From contig NZ_JFYN01000004.1 in assembly GCF_000631985.1 (NCBI RefSeq), forward strand, positions 1 to 64,000: 64,000 nt of DNA, in the 5' to 3' direction. The notes below the pieces were generated by a model, which was not told where the DNA came from, made no database searches, and was given only the letters and a program-made list of their open reading frames with translations. Shown piece after piece: positions 30,236 to 39,454 of the stretch; positions within the stretch are counted from its first letter, which is position 1, and the number at the start of each line of letters is the position of its first letter. The DNA comes from Pseudomonas sp. RIT288. Lineage in GTDB: Bacteria; Pseudomonadota; Gammaproteobacteria; Pseudomonadales; Pseudomonadaceae. The translations under genes were made by a program, and so were the position numbers.

Positions 30236-31858
30236 TCAGTTCTTGTCCAGATCGATATTCTTCGTCTCCCGCAAACAGATCATCCCCACCACCAGGCTCA
30301 CCCCGGTAATCAGCACCGGGTACCACAGCCCATAGAAAATATCCCCGGTGTACACCACCAGCGCGAACGACACCGTTGGCAGGAAACCGCCGAACCAGCC
30401 ATTGCCGATGTGATACGGCAGGGACATCGAGGTGTAGCGGATGCGGGTCGGAAACAGTTCGACCATCAGCGCCGCCAGCGGGCCGTAGCACATGGCCGAG
30501 ATGATGATCAGCGCGACGATCAGCGCCACGATCATCGGTTTGTTGATCTGCTGCAGGTCGGCCTGTTGCGGGTAGCCGGCGAGGGTCACCGCGCCGCGCA
30601 GTGCGGACTCATCGTAACCGTCGATCTTCACGTCGCCGATGCTCACCTGCACGCCACTGCCGGCCGGGGCGGCGACGCTGGAGTAGGGCAGGCCTTGCTT
30701 GACCAGGAAGGTCTTGACCTTGTCGCATGGGCTGTCGAATTTGGCCTTGCCCACCGGGTCGAACTGGAAGGTGCAGGTGGCCGGATCGGCCAATACGGTG
30801 ATCGGCGCCTGACGGCTGGCCAGATCGATTGCCGGGTTGGCGTAATGTGCCAGGGATTTGAAGATCGGGAAGTACAGCGCCGTCGCCAGCAGCAGGCCGA
30901 GCATCAGCACCGGTTTGCGCCCGACCTTGTCCGACAGCCAGCCGAAAATGATGAAGAACGGCGCGCCGATTACCACGCTGATGATCAGCAGACTGTTGGC
31001 CACCGCCGGGTCCATTTTCAGGAACTGGGTGAGGAAGAACAGCACGTAGAACTGCGCGGCGTAGAAGGTCACCGCTTGCCCGGCGTTGATGCTGAACAGC
31101 GCGATGAGCACAACCTTGAGGTTCTCCCATTTGCCGAAGGATTCGCGGATCGGCGCTTTCGAGGCTTTGCCTTCCTCTTTCATTTTCAGGTACGCCGGCG
31201 ACTCGTGCAGGCTCAGGCGGATCCAGGTGGAAATGCCCAGCAGCACGATCGACAGCAGAAACGGAATGCGCCAGCCCCAGACTTCAAACTGATCGCCAGT
31301 GAAGTAGCGGCAACCGAGCACCACCAGCAGCGACAGCAGCAGGCCGAGGGTCGCGGTGGATTGAATCCAGCTGGTGTGGAAACCGCGTTTGCCGATCGGC
31401 GCGTGTTCCGCCACATAGGTCGCAGCGCCGCCGTATTCACCGCCCAGCGCCAGGCCCTGAAGCATGCGCAGGACCACCAGAATGATCGGCGCAGCGATGC
31501 CGATGCTGGCGTAGGTTGGCAGCAGGCCGACGCAGAACGTGGCGATACCCATCAGGATGATGGTCGCGAGGAAGGTGTATTTGCGTCCGATCATGTCCCC
31601 TAAACGACCGAACACCAGCGCCCCGAACGGCCGCACGATAAACCCGGCGGCGAAGGCCATCAGCGCGAAGATGAACGCCGTGGTGTCGTTGACCCCGGCG
31701 AAAAACTGCTTGCTGATCACCGCCGCGAGGGCGCCGTAGAGAAAGAAGTCATACCACTCGAACACCGTCCCCAGGGACGAGGCGAAGATGACTTTCTGCG
31801 TGGCATTGCTGGTGCTGGCGCCGCTCGCGGCGTCCAGCGGCTGAGCGTGTTCTGACAT
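30236..31858 (-). CDS. MFS metabolite:H+ symporter (MHS family)
   Basis: A 540-aa inner-membrane transporter with 12 membrane segments. The MHS-type start (SSLGTVFEWYDFFLYG), motif A (GRLGDMIGRKYTFL) and LQGLALGGEYGGAATYVAEH are seen. A long extra-membrane loop of roughly 100 residues (about 340-440) lies between TM8 and TM9. This variant occurs in some Pseudomonas MHS proteins. ATG 31858 has GAGGGA upstream. Substrate probably a carboxylate or compatible solute, not determinable here. Confidence 0.88.
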   Translation of the reverse strand: MSEHAQPLDAASGASTSNATQKVIFASSLGTVFEWYDFFLYGALAAVISKQFFAGVNDTTAFIFALMAFAAGFIVRPFGALVFGRLGDMIGRKYTFLATIILMGIATFCVGLLPTYASIGIAAPIILVVLRMLQGLALGGEYGGAATYVAEHAPIGKRGFHTSWIQSTATLGLLLSLLVVLGCRYFTGDQFEVWGWRIPFLLSIVLLGISTWIRLSLHESPAYLKMKEEGKASKAPIRESFGKWENLKVVLIALFSINAGQAVTFYAAQFYVLFFLTQFLKMDPAVANSLLIISVVIGAPFFIIFGWLSDKVGRKPVLMLGLLLATALYFPIFKSLAHYANPAIDLASRQAPITVLADPATCTFQFDPVGKAKFDSPCDKVKTFLVKQGLPYSSVAAPAGSGVQVSIGDVKIDGYDESALRGAVTLAGYPQQADLQQINKPMIVALIVALIIISAMCYGPLAALMVELFPTRIRYTSMSLPYHIGNGWFGGFLPTVSFALVVYTGDIFYGLWYPVLITGVSLVVGMICLRETKNIDLDKN

Positions 31859-31937
31859 ATCGGTATCCCTCACAGTGATTGTTTTTGTTGTTCCACTGGT
31901 GTTGCGTGTCCGGGTAAGTCTTGAATTGACGCAGTTC

Positions 31938-32028
31938 CTGTAGGAGTGAGCCTGCTCGCGATGGCGGTGTATCAGCCAAAGAGATAAAAGAGGTCAGTCC
32001 GTCATCGCTAGCAGGCTCGCTCCCGCAG
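31938..32028. repeat. REP pair, GAGTGAGCCTGCTCGCG family
   Basis: CTGTAGGAGTGAGCCTGCTC at the left is answered by TAGCAGGCTCGCTCCCGCAG at the right. It lies upstream of the MHS gene. Confidence 0.85.
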
Positions 32029-32038
32029 AGAGCCATCG

Positions 32039-32131
32039 TGTAGGAGCTGCCGCAGGCTGCGATCTTTTGATCTTGTGCCTGATCTGAAAAAGCCAAGGGC
32101 AAAAGATTGCAGCCTGCGGCAGCTCCTACAG
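32039..32131. repeat. REPIN hairpin overlapping the GMC gene stop
   Basis: TGTAGGAGCTGCCGCAGGCT and its reverse complement enclose a GATCTTTTGATC core. The right arm, read on the minus strand, supplies the TAG stop of the GMC oxidoreductase gene. Confidence 0.9.
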
Positions 32132-33772
32132 GGTTTGGGCCAGTTCAGGGGTTGGTGTGCAGGTCCTGATCGGTGGGTTGAGGATCATCTGTGCCGCCTT
32201 CTCGGCAATCATCAGCGTAGGCGAACAGGTGTTGCCCGAGGTGATGCGCGGCATGATCGAGGCGTCGGCGATGCGCAGGCCGGGCACGCCATGCACGCGC
32301 AGTTGCGCATCGACCACCGCTTCAGCGTCATTGCCCATGCGACAGGTGCCGACCGGGTGAAAAATCGTCGTGCCGATGCGCGCCGCTGCCTCATGCAGTT
32401 GTTCCTCGCTTTGCAGGCTGTCGCCGGGCAAATATTCCACCGGGTTGAACGCTTGCAGCGCCGGGGCGCTGACGATGCGCCGGGTCAGGCGGATCGCGTC
32501 GGCGGCCACGCGCAGGTCTTCAGGATGGCTGAGGTAATTCGGTTGAATCAGCGGCGCTTCCTGCGGGTCTGCCGAACGGATGTCGATGCGTCCACGGCTC
32601 TGCGGACGCAGATCACAGATCGACGCGGTGAACGCCGGAAAGCTGTGCAGCGGCTCGCCAAAACGCTCCAGCGACAGCGGCTGCACGTGGTATTCGAGGT
32701 TCGCCGACGTCTGTTCCGGCCCGGATCTGGCAAACGCCCCGAGTTGACTCGGCGCCATCGACAACGGCCCACTGCGGTCATACAGATAACGCAGACCCAT
32801 GCCCATCTTGCCCCACACGCTGCCGGCGATCTGATTCAGGGTGCGGGCGTTCTGCAGTTTGTAGATCAGGCGCAGTTGCAGGTGATCCTGCAGGTTGCCG
32901 CCGACCCCCGGCAGCTCATGAATCACCCCGATGCCAAGACGTTCCAGCAACGGGCGCGGGCCGATCCCGGAGCGCTGCAGAATGCTCGGCGAACCCACGG
33001 CGCCGGCGCAGAGGATGATTTCCTTGCGCGCCTTGAAGCTTTTCACCTGGCCTTCGTGACGCGCGCTGACTTTTGAAGCACGACCGTTTTCCAGCAGTAC
33101 CCGATCCACTTCAACTCCGGTCAGCACCGTCAGATTGGCCCGCTGGCGAATCGGCTTGAGAAACGCCTTGGCCGCGTTCCAGCGCACCCCGGCCTTCTGG
33201 TTGACCTGAAAGTAGCCGCAACCCTCGTTGTCACCCTGATTGAAGTCGTCGATGCTGGCGATGCCGCTCTGCTCGGCAGCGCTGCGAAACGCGTCGAGAA
33301 TCGGCCATGACAGCCGCTGTTGCTCGACCCGCCATTCACCCTTGGCACCGTGAAATTCAGCGGCGCCGGCAAAGTGGTTTTCGCTTTGTTTGAACAGCGG
33401 CAGCACGTCGTTCCAGGCCCAACCCGGATTGCCCTCGGCTGCCCAGCCGTCGTAGTCGCCGGCCTGACCGCGCATGTAGATCATGCCGTTGATCGAGGAG
33501 CAGCCACCGAGCACTTTGCCGCGTGGGTAGCTCAGGCTGCGGCCTTGCAGACCGGGTTGCGCTTCGGTCTTGAAGCACCAGTCGGTGCGCGGGTTGCCGA
33601 TGCAGAACAGGTAACCCACGGGGATGTGAATCCATGCGTAGTTGTCGCGCCCGCCCGCTTCGAGCAGCAACACCCGCTGCTGCTTGTCTGCCGACAGTCG
33701 ATTGGCCAGCAGGCACCCGGCAGGGCCGGCGCCGACCACGATGTAGTCGTATTCTTCAAGGGAAGTCTGCAT
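32126..33772 (-). CDS. GMC-family FAD oxidoreductase
   Basis: A 548-aa flavoenzyme similar to choline/alcohol dehydrogenases. The FAD-binding GxGxxG is in YIVVGAGPAGCLLANRL, followed by the GMC signature GKVLGGCSSINGMIYMRG and the catalytic C-terminal FHPVGTCRMG with its His. ATG 33772 has GAGGT upstream; ATG 33808 is an alternative. The tail after AEKAAQMIL is unusually drawn out (NPPIRTCTPTPELAQTL) and its stop is given by the REPIN. A LysR gene is divergent and may control it. Substrate unknown. Confidence 0.9.
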   Translation of the reverse strand: MQTSLEEYDYIVVGAGPAGCLLANRLSADKQQRVLLLEAGGRDNYAWIHIPVGYLFCIGNPRTDWCFKTEAQPGLQGRSLSYPRGKVLGGCSSINGMIYMRGQAGDYDGWAAEGNPGWAWNDVLPLFKQSENHFAGAAEFHGAKGEWRVEQQRLSWPILDAFRSAAEQSGIASIDDFNQGDNEGCGYFQVNQKAGVRWNAAKAFLKPIRQRANLTVLTGVEVDRVLLENGRASKVSARHEGQVKSFKARKEIILCAGAVGSPSILQRSGIGPRPLLERLGIGVIHELPGVGGNLQDHLQLRLIYKLQNARTLNQIAGSVWGKMGMGLRYLYDRSGPLSMAPSQLGAFARSGPEQTSANLEYHVQPLSLERFGEPLHSFPAFTASICDLRPQSRGRIDIRSADPQEAPLIQPNYLSHPEDLRVAADAIRLTRRIVSAPALQAFNPVEYLPGDSLQSEEQLHEAAARIGTTIFHPVGTCRMGNDAEAVVDAQLRVHGVPGLRIADASIMPRITSGNTCSPTLMIAEKAAQMILNPPIRTCTPTPELAQTL

Positions 33773-33905
33773 TCCCTGACCTCGCTTTTTGTTTTTATTG
33801 TCGGACACTCTAGTTGTTAGCTTTCGTTAAAAGAATGTTAGTTTTTGCGCAGCCGCTGTGCGTTTTCAAACAGCCTGGACTGACGATAGCTGACAAGGAC
33901 ACCCC

Positions 33906-34790
33906 ATGTTCGACTGGAATGACCTGCGGTTCTTTCTGGAGTTGCAACGCAGCGGCCGCCTGCTCACCGCTGCCCGGCGTCTCAATACCACTCACGCCAC
34001 GGTCGCCCGGCACATCGAGGCCATCGAAAAGAGCCTCGGCACCGCGCTGTTCGTCCAGCACGCCCAGGGCTACGAAATGACCCCGGCAGGGGAGGCGCTG
34101 CTCAAGCACGCCGAAGCCATGGAAAATGTCGCGCTGCTGGCCCAGGAAGAAATCACCCAATCCACCGCACCGCTGGGCAAGATCCGCGTGGGCGTCACCG
34201 AAGGGCTGGGCATCAAGTTTCTCGCCAGTCGGATGATCGGCCTGTTCGAACGCTATCCGGGGCTGGAAGTGGAACTGGTCGCCGTGCCCCGTTTCGTCAG
34301 CATCCTCAACCGCGAGGCGGAAATCAGCATTCATCTGGAGCGCCCGGCGGCCGACATGCTGGTCACGCGCAAGCTCACCGACTATCGGTTGGCGCTCTAT
34401 GCCAGCCAACGCTACCTCGACAACGCACCGCCGTTGCGCAGTCGCGAAGACCTCGGGCGGCATGCGTGGATCGGTTATGTCGATGATCTGCTGTTCAGTC
34501 AGGAACTGATGTTCCTCAACAGCTTCTGCCGCAGCCCGCGCGTGGTGTTCCATAGCACCAGCGTCATCGCCCAGCAGGAAGCGGCGCGCTCGGGATTGGG
34601 CATTGCCGTGTTGCCTTGCTACATGGCCGCGTCGGATCCGGATCTGGTGCCGTTGTTGCCGGATGAAAGCATCGAGCGCAGTTACTGGATCAGCACCCGA
34701 CGCGAGCTGCACAAGTCGGTGCGACTGCGGGTGGTCTGGGATTATGTCGTCGGCCTTTGCGAGGCGGAGCAAGGGTTGTTGCGCGGATAG
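33906..34790 (+). CDS. LysR-family transcriptional regulator
   Basis: A 294-aa regulator with an N-terminal helix-turn-helix (RSGRLLTAARRLNTTHATVARH) whose spelling differs from the common LysR pattern but resembles the single-target regulators near oxidoreductases. The effector domain follows. It is divergent from the GMC oxidoreductase gene, its probable target. Confidence 0.87.
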   Translation: MFDWNDLRFFLELQRSGRLLTAARRLNTTHATVARHIEAIEKSLGTALFVQHAQGYEMTPAGEALLKHAEAMENVALLAQEEITQSTAPLGKIRVGVTEGLGIKFLASRMIGLFERYPGLEVELVAVPRFVSILNREAEISIHLERPAADMLVTRKLTDYRLALYASQRYLDNAPPLRSREDLGRHAWIGYVDDLLFSQELMFLNSFCRSPRVVFHSTSVIAQQEAARSGLGIAVLPCYMAASDPDLVPLLPDESIERSYWISTRRELHKSVRLRVVWDYVVGLCEAEQGLLRG

Positions 34791-34810
34791 TTCTGCCCCG
34801 CAAAAATCCC

Positions 34811-34903
34811 TTGTAGGACTGAGCCTGCTCGCGATAGCGGTGTATCAGGCGACTTCTACTTCACAGGCATATCGCTATCGCGAGCAGGCTCACTCCTGCA
34901 AGG
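34811..34903. repeat. REP pair, GAGCCTGCTCGCGATAGCG family
   Basis: TTGTAGGACTGAGCCTGCTC is answered by GAGCAGGCTCACTCCTGCAA about 60 nt later. Confidence 0.88.
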
Positions 34904-34926
34904 AACCGAATCCGGGGTTGAATAAT

Positions 34927-34942
34927 ATATGGATATCCGTAT
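34927..34942. promoter_or_regulatory. Probable ArsR operator
   Basis: ATATGGATATCCGTAT is a palindrome with one asymmetric position, 34 nt before arsR. Together with the A/T-rich repeat ATATTCGGTTTTCCATATG that follows, it looks like the promoter and operator of the ars genes. Assignment rests on position and symmetry. Confidence 0.5.
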
Positions 34943-34975
34943 ATTCGGTTTTCCATATGTTTGAGCCCGCACCCC

Positions 34976-35323
34976 ATGCTCACCCCCACCGAACTGTTCA
35001 AAAGCCTGGCCGATGAAACCCGCGTCCGCGCCACCTTGCTGATTGCCGAGCAGGGTGAGCTGTGTGTCTGCGAGCTGATGTGCGCCCTCGACGACAGTCA
35101 GCCGAAAATCAGCCGCCACCTCGCGCAATTGCGCAGCAATGGGTTGTTGCTCGATCGCCGTCAGGGCCAGTGGGTGTATTACCGGCTCAACCCGGATCTG
35201 CCGGATTGGGTTCGGCAGATCCTCAAGGTCACGGCCACGGCCAACGCCGCTTGGCTCAAGGACAATGCCTGTCGCCTGCACAACATGGATGGCCGTCCTG
35301 CCCGCGAAACCGCGTGCTGCTGA
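34976..35323 (+). CDS. arsR: ArsR-type arsenite-responsive repressor
   Basis: A 115-aa winged-helix repressor. The metalloid site ELCVCELM has Cys30 and Cys32 at the start of the recognition region, followed by the helix-turn-helix CALDDSQPKISRHLAQLR. It ends in Cys-Cys. ATG 34976 follows a palindromic candidate operator. It would release the ars promoter on binding As(III). The next gene is arsC after 25 nt. Confidence 0.92.
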   Translation: MLTPTELFKSLADETRVRATLLIAEQGELCVCELMCALDDSQPKISRHLAQLRSNGLLLDRRQGQWVYYRLNPDLPDWVRQILKVTATANAAWLKDNACRLHNMDGRPARETACC

Positions 35324-35348
35324 ACTTCAACTATCCCCGGAGCTATCC

Positions 35349-35819
35349 ATGCGTGTCCTGTTCATGTGCACGGCCAACAGTTGCCGCAGCATCCTTTCCG
35401 AAGCCATGTTCAATCATCTGGCGCGCGAGGGTTTCGAGGCGGTGAGCGCCGGCAGTTTCCCCAAGGGCCAGGTGTTGCCACGCAGCCTGACGACGCTGCA
35501 ACAGGCCGGTATCGCTATCGACGGTTTGTACAGCAAAGGCAACGACGCCTTTGAAGGCAACCCGCCGGACATCGTCATCACTGTCTGCGACAAGGCAGCG
35601 GGCGAGACCTGTCCGGTGTACTTCGGCCCGGCGATCAAATGCCATTGGGGGCTGGAAGATCCCTCCGATGTGACGGGTGACGAGGCCGCAGTGGATGCCG
35701 CGTTCCGTGCCACGCTGGCGATCATCGAGCGCCGCTGCGCAACTTTCCTCGGTCTTCCTTTCAAATCACTCAGCCGCGTTGAGCTTCAGCGCGAACTGGA
35801 TCGCATCGGCTCCCTCTGA
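35349..35819 (+). CDS. arsC: Arsenate reductase, low-molecular-weight phosphatase type
   Basis: A 156-aa thioredoxin-coupled reductase that turns arsenate into arsenite. It has the P-loop CTANSCRS at the N-terminus and the redox pair in VCDKAAGETCP. The final Asp loop is in GLEDPSDVTGD. It follows arsR by 25 nt and precedes arsH by 12 nt. An arsB or acr3 pump gene, usually between arsR and arsC in Pseudomonas, is missing, so the arsenite made here would need a pump encoded elsewhere. Confidence 0.93.
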   Translation: MRVLFMCTANSCRSILSEAMFNHLAREGFEAVSAGSFPKGQVLPRSLTTLQQAGIAIDGLYSKGNDAFEGNPPDIVITVCDKAAGETCPVYFGPAIKCHWGLEDPSDVTGDEAAVDAAFRATLAIIERRCATFLGLPFKSLSRVELQRELDRIGSL

Positions 35820-35831
35820 GCCGGAGGACGT

Positions 35832-36530
35832 ATGTCAGAGCACCTGCCCAATCTTGATCAGACCCTGTTCGAAGGCCGGATCACATCACCTTCGCACGAA
35901 CACAAACCACGCATCCTGCTGCTCTACGGCTCGACCCGCGAACGCTCCTTCAGCCGTCTGCTGGTGGAGGAGGCCGCGCGCTTGCTGGAGCACTTCGGCG
36001 CCGAAACGCGCATCTTCAATCCGTCCGGTTTGCCGTTGCCGGATGACGTCCCGGTCGACCATCCCAAAGTCCAGGAACTGCGCGAGCTGGTGTTGTGGTC
36101 GGAAGGTCAGGTCTGGTGTTCGCCGGAACGCCACGGCGCGATGTCGGCGGTGTTCAAGGCGCAGATCGACTGGATTCCGCTGGAGCTCGGCGCGGTGCGT
36201 CCGACCCAGGGCAAAACCCTCGCGGTGATGCAGGTCTGCGGCGGTTCGCAGTCGTTCAACGTGGTCAATCAACTGCGCGTGCTGGGGCGCTGGATGCGCA
36301 TGTTCACCATCCCCAATCAGTCCTCGGTGCCCAAGGCGTTCACGGAGTTTGACGAGGCGGGGCGGATGAAACCTTCGCCGTTTTATGATCGCGTGGTCGA
36401 TGTGATGGAAGAGCTGGTGAAGTTCACCGTGCTGCTGCGCGACCGTCAGGACTTTCTGGTGGATCGCTATTCCGAACGCAAGGAAAGCGCCGAGCAGTTG
36501 ATGGCGCGGGTCAATCAGCGCTCGATCTGA
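35832..36530 (+). CDS. arsH: NADPH-dependent FMN reductase ArsH
   Basis: A 232-aa flavoprotein of the NADPH-dependent FMN reductase fold, seen in [20 protein letters not shown] and [20 protein letters not shown]. ArsH oxidises trivalent organoarsenicals to the less toxic pentavalent forms. Full length for the family. It is the last gene of arsR-arsC-arsH. Confidence 0.92.
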   Translation: MSEHLPNLDQTLFEGRITSPSHEHKPRILLLYGSTRERSFSRLLVEEAARLLEHFGAETRIFNPSGLPLPDDVPVDHPKVQELRELVLWSEGQVWCSPERHGAMSAVFKAQIDWIPLELGAVRPTQGKTLAVMQVCGGSQSFNVVNQLRVLGRWMRMFTIPNQSSVPKAFTEFDEAGRMKPSPFYDRVVDVMEELVKFTVLLRDRQDFLVDRYSERKESAEQLMARVNQRSI

Positions 36531-36602
36531 AATGCACAAACGTTCTAGCCTCAACGCGCCAATTGTGGATTACTGGCCCCAGCCCACCACTGTACGCACG
36601 CC

Positions 36603-37442
36603 ATGAGCAACTGGATCGACCTTGCCCGCGACCGGGAAACCGGCATCGAAACCCTGCACGCGCATTTCGCCGGGCATGCGCACGCCTACGATCCGCATTG
36701 GCACGAAACCTACCTGATCGGCTTCACCGAGCAAGGTGTGCAGCGTTTCAACAGCCGTCGCGCGCGGCATGACAGCACGCCGGGCAAGGTCTTCATGCTT
36801 GAGCCCGGCGACATTCATGACGGCGATGCACCGAGCCCGGACGGCTTCACCTATCGCATGCTCTATCTGCAGCCCTCATGGCTGGAGCAGGCGCTGGACG
36901 GTTTGCATCTGGGCAGTTACGGCAGCGGCTTGCCGGGGATCGGCAGTGTGCTTAATGATGATCCCGAACTGGCCCGCGCCACCTTGTTTGCCTTCAATGC
37001 GCTGCATAAGCAGGACGTGCGCATGGTGCGCGATGTGGCGCTGGATGCGTTGCTCGAACGACTGGCGATTCATCTGTACCACCGACCGCAACCGACCGCC
37101 ATGTCCCGCGCGCCACTGATCGCCCGTCAGGCGCGCGATTACCTGGTGGCCTACCACGAGCAAGACATCAGCCTGCAAACCCTGGCCGACGTCTGCGGCA
37201 CCGACCGCTTTCGCCTGACTCGCGCGTTCAAGGCAGCCTACGGCCTGGCGCCGCACGCGTGGCTGATCCAGCTGCGCCTCAGTCGTGGCCGGCAGATGCT
37301 CGCCGCCGGCATGCAGCCAGTGGATGTCGCCAGCCGCCTCGGCTTCGCCGACCAGAGCCATCTGGGGCGCTGGTTCGTGCGTGCCTACGGCATCACCCCG
37401 GGCGCCTATCAGCAACGCGCCATTGGCACGTTTGAACGCTGA
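36603..37442 (+). CDS. AraC-family transcriptional regulator
   Basis: A 279-aa regulator with an N-terminal cupin-like sensing domain (HAYDPHWHETYLIGFTEQGV, GKVFMLEPGDIHDG) and two C-terminal helix-turn-helix motifs (LADVCGTDRFRLTRAFKAAY, VASRLGFADQSHLGRWFVRA). The LysE-type exporter gene follows 68 nt later, an arrangement common for AraC/LysE pairs. Confidence 0.9.
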   Translation: MSNWIDLARDRETGIETLHAHFAGHAHAYDPHWHETYLIGFTEQGVQRFNSRRARHDSTPGKVFMLEPGDIHDGDAPSPDGFTYRMLYLQPSWLEQALDGLHLGSYGSGLPGIGSVLNDDPELARATLFAFNALHKQDVRMVRDVALDALLERLAIHLYHRPQPTAMSRAPLIARQARDYLVAYHEQDISLQTLADVCGTDRFRLTRAFKAAYGLAPHAWLIQLRLSRGRQMLAAGMQPVDVASRLGFADQSHLGRWFVRAYGITPGAYQQRAIGTFER

Positions 37443-37510
37443 ACAAACGTTCAAGACCACCACGCTGCTCAGCCATCACAGTAGGTCCTGACTTTCTACA
37501 GGGCCGTGCC

Positions 37511-38089
37511 ATGCTTGCGTTCATCCTCTTTGCCTTCGTTGCCTCGATCACCCCGGGGCCGACCAACCTGATCGTCCTCAGCACCAGCGCCCGACGCGGT
37601 TGGCGGCCGTGCCTGCCGATCATCCTCGGTGCGGGGGCGGGCGCCGCTTCGTTGGTGTGGGTGGCCGGTGCGGGCGCCAGTACGCTGATGTTGCCCGGCG
37701 TGCGCCCGGTGATCAGTGCGCTGGGGATGGGCTGGATGCTGTGGCTGGCGTGGCAGATCTTCACGGCGCCGGCCACTGCCATCGATCCCGCCGTCGGCGA
37801 GGAAAAACCCGAATTGGGCCTGCTCGGCGCCGCGCTGTTGCAGTGGGTCAATCCCAAGTCGTGGATGATGGCGATCGCCGTGATCAGCGTGTTTACCGCG
37901 CAAGGGCAGGGCTTGAACGCGTTGTGCCTGGCGTTCTTTCTGGTGTCGTTGCCGTGTCTGGCGCTGTGGGCGCTGCTCGGTCGCGGTGCTGCACGCTGGT
38001 TGAACAATCCGGCGCAGTTGCAGTGGCTGAACCGGATTCTGGCGGTGCTGTTGGTGGTCTCATCCGCCGCTGCTTTGCTGCACAACTGA
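37511..38089 (+). CDS. LysE/RhtB-family amino-acid exporter
   Basis: A 192-aa inner-membrane protein with six hydrophobic segments and the family N-terminus FAFVASITPGPTNLIVLS. It exports an amino acid or derivative; substrate not deducible. It probably belongs with the AraC gene upstream. Its last 30 nt overlap the convergent sensor kinase gene. Confidence 0.9.
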   Translation: MLAFILFAFVASITPGPTNLIVLSTSARRGWRPCLPIILGAGAGAASLVWVAGAGASTLMLPGVRPVISALGMGWMLWLAWQIFTAPATAIDPAVGEEKPELGLLGAALLQWVNPKSWMMAIAVISVFTAQGQGLNALCLAFFLVSLPCLALWALLGRGAARWLNNPAQLQWLNRILAVLLVVSSAAALLHN

Positions 38090-39454
38090 GCTAAGAGGCA
38101 TCGACAAGGTGGCGCGCAAGCCACCCTCGGGCCGATTGACCAAGGTAATCCGTCCGCCCAGACGCAACGCGATGGTGTTGACGATGGTCAGCCCGAGGCC
38201 CGCACCTTGCGTATTGCCGCGGCTGTAAAAACGTTCGAACAGGCGCGCCCGATCCGCTTCGTCAATCCCCGGGCCCTGATCCTCGACGCTCAGCAGGCAC
38301 CAGCCCTCGGCCTGGCTCAGTTTGACCGTGATCACGCCGTGCTCCGGCGAGAAGTTGGCGGCGTTGGTGATCAGGTTGCTCAAGGCAATGTCGATCGCAG
38401 CGGTGCTGGCCATGACGTGGAACGGTTGTTCGCCATCCTCGAAGGCCAGTTCCAGGTGTTTGCTCAACAGCCACGGCGTCAGTTGCACGAGGCTGTTGCG
38501 CACGGTTTCGCTGAGGTCGATGCGCTGCAACGGCGGCGGGTTGGATTTGGGTTCGAGGCGGGCCATGGTCAGCAACTGGTTGACCAGACGGCTGGTGCGG
38601 TCGACGCCGGAAATCAGAAACTGCAACGACTCGCGGCGCTCCTGTTCGGTACCGGCCTCCAGCAGGTTTTGCGCATGCACCCGCAGCACCGCCAATGGCG
38701 TGCGCATCTCGTGGGCGGCGTCGGCGATAAAGCGCCGTTCGCGGCCAAGCACCTCCTGAATCTGCGCCAGCATGCGGTTGAGCGCCGCCTGCATCGGTTC
38801 CAGTTCGCTCGGCAACGGCGTCAGTTGCAGCGGCTCCAGCGAGCCGCTGTGTCGGGCGCGCAGAGTTTCTGCCATGTTCGCCAGCGGCCTGAGCCCCCAG
38901 CCGATCGCCAGCCAGACCATCGCCGCGAGTATCAGGCTGCCGAGCACGTTCGGCCACAGCGTGTGGCGCACGATGCGATCAACCAGATCGGCGCGCACAT
39001 CATCGCGTTCGCCGACCCAGATGCGCAGACTGTTCTGCGGGTCTTCGAGCATGAAGGCGCGCCAGTGACGGTTGTTCAAGTCGACCACATCGCTGAAGCC
39101 CGGCTTCGTCGGCGGGGCGGTGAACGACGGGGCACTGGCGGTGTGCACCAGTACCTCGTTTTTCGGGTTCCACACCTGGAAGGCAATCTTGCTTTCGTAA
39201 GGATGGCCGTCGACGCGTGGCTTGGCTTCGCTGAGCGCCTGATTGAACGCCTGATACAACTGCGAGTGATCCTTGCTCGCCATCGGCATGCGCATCACGC
39301 CTTGCAACAGGCGCGCGTTCTGCGCCAGTTGCGCGTCGTAGACTTCGGCGATTTCGTGGTTGCTGTCGTGCAGGTTGAACAAGCTGAGCACCGCAAGACC
39401 AGCGAGCAACAGCCCGATGATCAGCGTCAGCGTACGGCGACGAATCGAGGTCAT
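38060..39454 (-). CDS. Sensor histidine kinase, QseC-like
   Basis: A 464-aa inner-membrane kinase. TM1 is near residues 9-26, a periplasmic domain of roughly 140 residues follows, and TM2 is at VLGSLILAAMVWLAIGWGL. A HAMP region precedes the H-box FIADAAHEMRTPLAVLR. The ATPase domain has LSNLITNAANFSP and AGLGLTIVN. It overlaps the regulator gene by 4 nt and closes a seven-gene run beginning at 44381. The ligand is unknown; the upstream biosynthetic genes may make or modify it. Confidence 0.9.
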   Translation of the reverse strand: MTSIRRRTLTLIIGLLLAGLAVLSLFNLHDSNHEIAEVYDAQLAQNARLLQGVMRMPMASKDHSQLYQAFNQALSEAKPRVDGHPYESKIAFQVWNPKNEVLVHTASAPSFTAPPTKPGFSDVVDLNNRHWRAFMLEDPQNSLRIWVGERDDVRADLVDRIVRHTLWPNVLGSLILAAMVWLAIGWGLRPLANMAETLRARHSGSLEPLQLTPLPSELEPMQAALNRMLAQIQEVLGRERRFIADAAHEMRTPLAVLRVHAQNLLEAGTEQERRESLQFLISGVDRTSRLVNQLLTMARLEPKSNPPPLQRIDLSETVRNSLVQLTPWLLSKHLELAFEDGEQPFHVMASTAAIDIALSNLITNAANFSPEHGVITVKLSQAEGWCLLSVEDQGPGIDEADRARLFERFYSRGNTQGAGLGLTIVNTIALRLGGRITLVNRPEGGLRATLSMPLSSVVQQSSGG

